Origin: Paenibacillus sp. RC67
Lineage (GTDB): Bacteria; Bacillota; Bacilli; Paenibacillales; NBRC-103111
Reading direction: 5' to 3'
Length of the DNA: 64,000 bases
Assembly (NCBI RefSeq): GCF_030020805.1
Contig: NZ_CP125098.1
Location: 3,185,501 to 3,249,500 of the forward strand
Of the stretch, positions 62,125-64,000 are shown in pieces. Under the pieces are notes generated by a model that saw nothing but the letters and a program-made list of their open reading frames with translations, had not been told where the DNA came from and searched no databases. Position numbers and translations under genes: made by a program. The number at the start of each line of letters is the position of its first letter. The stretch's first letter is position 1.

Positions 62125-62994
62125 ATGATTAATCTGACAATCGGGGAAAAAGTAGGGCAAACAGCCGTTTATATTATTCTTATTCTGCTATCCCTACTTT
62201 GTTTGCTTCCCTTTCTATATGTGGTTGCTGTTTCCGTGACGCCAGAATCGGAAGTGTTAAGAAGAGGAATTGTTATTATACCAGAATCCTTTACTTTTGC
62301 AGCGTATAAAGAAGTATTCATTTCTCATGGTATAGGGCAGGCGTATAAAATTACGTTGTTTCGAACGGTTGTAGGCACTGCGCTTAATGTGTTTTTTACG
62401 ATCATAGCAGCTTATCCATTATCAAAAAAATATTTACCAGGGCGCAGCTCATTTTTAATCTTCATTGTGTTTACCATGATGTTTGGTGGAGGGTTAATTC
62501 CGACTTATTTGTTAATCCGCTCGCTGGGATTGCTGGACAGCCCGTGGGTATTGATTATTCCGCATCTCATTAGTGCTTTTAATCTAGTGATCATTAAAGG
62601 CTTTTTTGAGCAATTGCCTGCTGAAATCGAGGAGTCGGCGAGGGTTGACGGTGCAAGTGAACTTCAGTCGCTATGGCGGATCATTTTACCTCTGTCCTTG
62701 CCCGTTCTTGCCACCGTTTCCTTATTTTACGCAGTGGGGCATTGGAACAGTTATTTCGATGCGATTGTCTACTTGAATGATTCGAACCTAATGCCGCTGC
62801 AAGTAGTCTTGCGCAACATTCTGCTTAACGTCGCAACACAAAGCGCTGATTCGATTGCCAATTCCGGGACGGTCAGCAAGTTCGCTGTGCAAATGGCGGC
62901 TGTCGTCGTGACGACGGTTCCGATTTTGATCGTTTATCCTTTTATGCAGAAGCATTTTACGAAGGGTGTGCTCATGGGATCGATTAAAGGTTAA
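62125..62994 (+). CDS. Carbohydrate ABC transporter permease, LplC/YtcP type
   Basis: A 289-residue second permease. An N-terminal membrane segment is followed by the MetI-like core, with PLSKKYLPGRSSFLIFIVFT, the EAA loop EIEESARVDGASELQSLWRI and LPLSLPVLATVSLF. The last residues (FMQKHFTKGVLMGSIKG) are the conserved C-terminus of this group. It lies 12 bases after the first permease, with GAGGTGG upstream. Confidence 0.93.
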   Translation: MINLTIGEKVGQTAVYIILILLSLLCLLPFLYVVAVSVTPESEVLRRGIVIIPESFTFAAYKEVFISHGIGQAYKITLFRTVVGTALNVFFTIIAAYPLSKKYLPGRSSFLIFIVFTMMFGGGLIPTYLLIRSLGLLDSPWVLIIPHLISAFNLVIIKGFFEQLPAEIEESARVDGASELQSLWRIILPLSLPVLATVSLFYAVGHWNSYFDAIVYLNDSNLMPLQVVLRNILLNVATQSADSIANSGTVSKFAVQMAAVVVTTVPILIVYPFMQKHFTKGVLMGSIKG

Positions 62995-63064
62995 AGGTAA
63001 TTTCTACCTAGTTTGTTACGGGGACACCATGATAATATATATACAAGCAAAAGGAGAGGTCAAT

Positions 63065-64000
63065 ATGCAACGTAAAAAGCTTTCATTTACTGTTCTGGCT
63101 GCTATCGTAGGGCTGGGAACGCTATTGTCAGGATGTGGGGACCAAGAAGTAGTGAAGCCGACAGCTTCAAGCAGCCCTCAATCCGAGGCTAACAAGTTTG
63201 CGAACAAAATGAAAATTTCGATGTTTAACCAAGGTACTTTCAATGCTGCCGCTCCAATACCTCCGCGTGATGAAGATATTCAACGCCAAATGTTGGAAAA
63301 GGCGATGAATATCGACTTGGATATGATGATTCCTCAAGCTGGGCAAGCAACAACCAAACTGAATACGCTCATTGCAGGGGGGGATATTCCAGATTTGCTC
63401 TTCTTGAAGAGTAGGTCCGATCTCGCGCAATATTATGACCAAGGCGTTCTTGCGGATTTGACTCCGTACCTGGATCAATTTCCTGAATTGCAGAAGCGTT
63501 TCGGCAAAGACTCCTGGGAGGCGATGTCCTATCAAGGGAAAACCATTGGAGTTCCGGGTTATGATAATGTAAACGGTATCAGTCGAAGCTTCTTCATCCG
63601 CAACGATTGGCTGAAAAAGCTGAATATGAAAGTGCCGACAACCCCTGACGAGCTGTTCGAAGTGATGAAAGCCTTTACGGAGAAAGACCCAGACGGAAAC
63701 GGCAAAAACGATACGTACGGATTTATAGGCGGTATGAATAAAGAAGGCAATTTGCAAACCTATGGCTTCGATAGCTTAATGTGGATGTTTGGCGTCAATC
63801 CTCCCTCAGCCATTGAAGTGAAAGACAATAAACCGGTGTTCCTGTTTATCGATCCCAAAATGAAGGAAGCGCTAGCTTACATCAATAAAATGATGGCAGC
63901 CAAAGTTGTAGACCCCGACTGGGTGACGATGAATACGCCCGATTTGTTGGACCAAAAGTTATTTAAAGGCAAAGTTGGCTTCATGATTAGAGATGCCCGC
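63065..64000 (+). CDS. Oligosaccharide ABC substrate-binding lipoprotein, LplA type, 3' truncated
   Basis: The first 312 residues of a solute-binding lipoprotein with a signal peptide (RKKLSFTVLAAIVGLGTLL) and lipobox LSGC near residue 24. MLEKAMNIDLDMMIPQAGQA and LIAGGDIPDLLFLKSRSDLA are typical of LplA/YtcQ-type proteins, whose mature length is usually 520-560 residues, so about 230 are outside the window. The segment DPDGNGKNDTYGFIGG is the calcium-like loop often present in this subfamily. It completes a LplB-LplC-LplA operon for an oligosaccharide. Confidence 0.93.
   Translation, partial: MQRKKLSFTVLAAIVGLGTLLSGCGDQEVVKPTASSSPQSEANKFANKMKISMFNQGTFNAAAPIPPRDEDIQRQMLEKAMNIDLDMMIPQAGQATTKLNTLIAGGDIPDLLFLKSRSDLAQYYDQGVLADLTPYLDQFPELQKRFGKDSWEAMSYQGKTIGVPGYDNVNGISRSFFIRNDWLKKLNMKVPTTPDELFEVMKAFTEKDPDGNGKNDTYGFIGGMNKEGNLQTYGFDSLMWMFGVNPPSAIEVKDNKPVFLFIDPKMKEALAYINKMMAAKVVDPDWVTMNTPDLLDQKLFKGKVGFMIRDAR

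Noticed and set aside
1..64000. Search for insertion sequences, prophage genes, tRNA and rRNA genes
   Set aside because: No transposase, integrase, phage structural gene, tRNA cloverleaf or rRNA segment could be supported by reading the sequence.

Overview
The window looks like a chromosomal segment of a low-to-moderate GC, spore-forming Bacillota, most likely Paenibacillus or a close relative. Supporting signs are strong GGAGG ribosome binding sites with frequent TTG and GTG starts, many carbohydrate ABC transporters with lipoprotein binding proteins, a YheC/YheD spore-coat ATP-grasp protein, class D sortase, YkpA and YeeN-type YebC. I saw no rRNA, tRNA, CRISPR array or intact insertion sequence. 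Gene assignments rest on reading the translations; no database search was run.

Layout. 1-2.6 kb: tail of a PatB/MalY-type C-S lyase, an NSS sodium symporter and a VOC protein. 2.7-7.7 kb: an operon of sugar-binding lipoprotein, two permeases, HAD phosphatase and MurQ, which looks like uptake and breakdown of a MurNAc-type sugar. 7.8-17.4 kb: a secreted SH3-like protein, small conserved proteins, a LysR/MFS divergent pair, tautomerase, nitronate monooxygenase, and several broken genes. 17.4-21.4 kb: the most unusual region. A stand-alone diverged ribosomal protein L4 paralog, a small HTH protein, a Cfr-family 23S rRNA methyltransferase and the remains of an Lsa-type ABC-F protein all lie on the minus strand. 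The ABC-F remnant still has an intact promoter, uORF, antiterminator and terminator leader; L4 and Cfr have leader reading frames of their own. 22-27.8 kb: a GC-richer carbohydrate island (LacI regulator, FAD oxidoreductase, binding lipoprotein, Tat-exported beta-helix protein). 28.3-31.6 kb: an AT-rich array of small cassettes (GNATs, histidine phosphatase, P-loop kinase, NUDIX and a scrambled remnant).

33.7-40.2 kb: a class D sortase, apparently starting at ATT, followed by an 1848-residue cell-wall protein with seven SdrD-B-like repeats and an LPLTG sorting signal. 40.3-51.6 kb: YkpA, protoporphyrinogen oxidase with an A-tract frameshift, SDR/LysR pair, AraC protein, GNAT, small conserved proteins, spermidine-synthase-like protein, divergent polysaccharide deacetylase and a conserved secreted protein. 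51.6-60.9 kb: spore-coat ATP-grasp protein, histidine phosphatase, a LytM peptidase with a Ycf48/BNR-like N-terminus, an orphan binding lipoprotein, a methyltransferase pseudogene, an SDR with a divergent TetR regulator, YebC and a GC-rich SRPBCC remnant. 61.1 kb to the end: an LplB/LplC/LplA-type oligosaccharide ABC operon that runs off the window.

At least nine genes are broken or fragmentary. Several are single-base indels in simple tracts, so read-level confirmation is needed to separate true pseudogenes from sequencing error.
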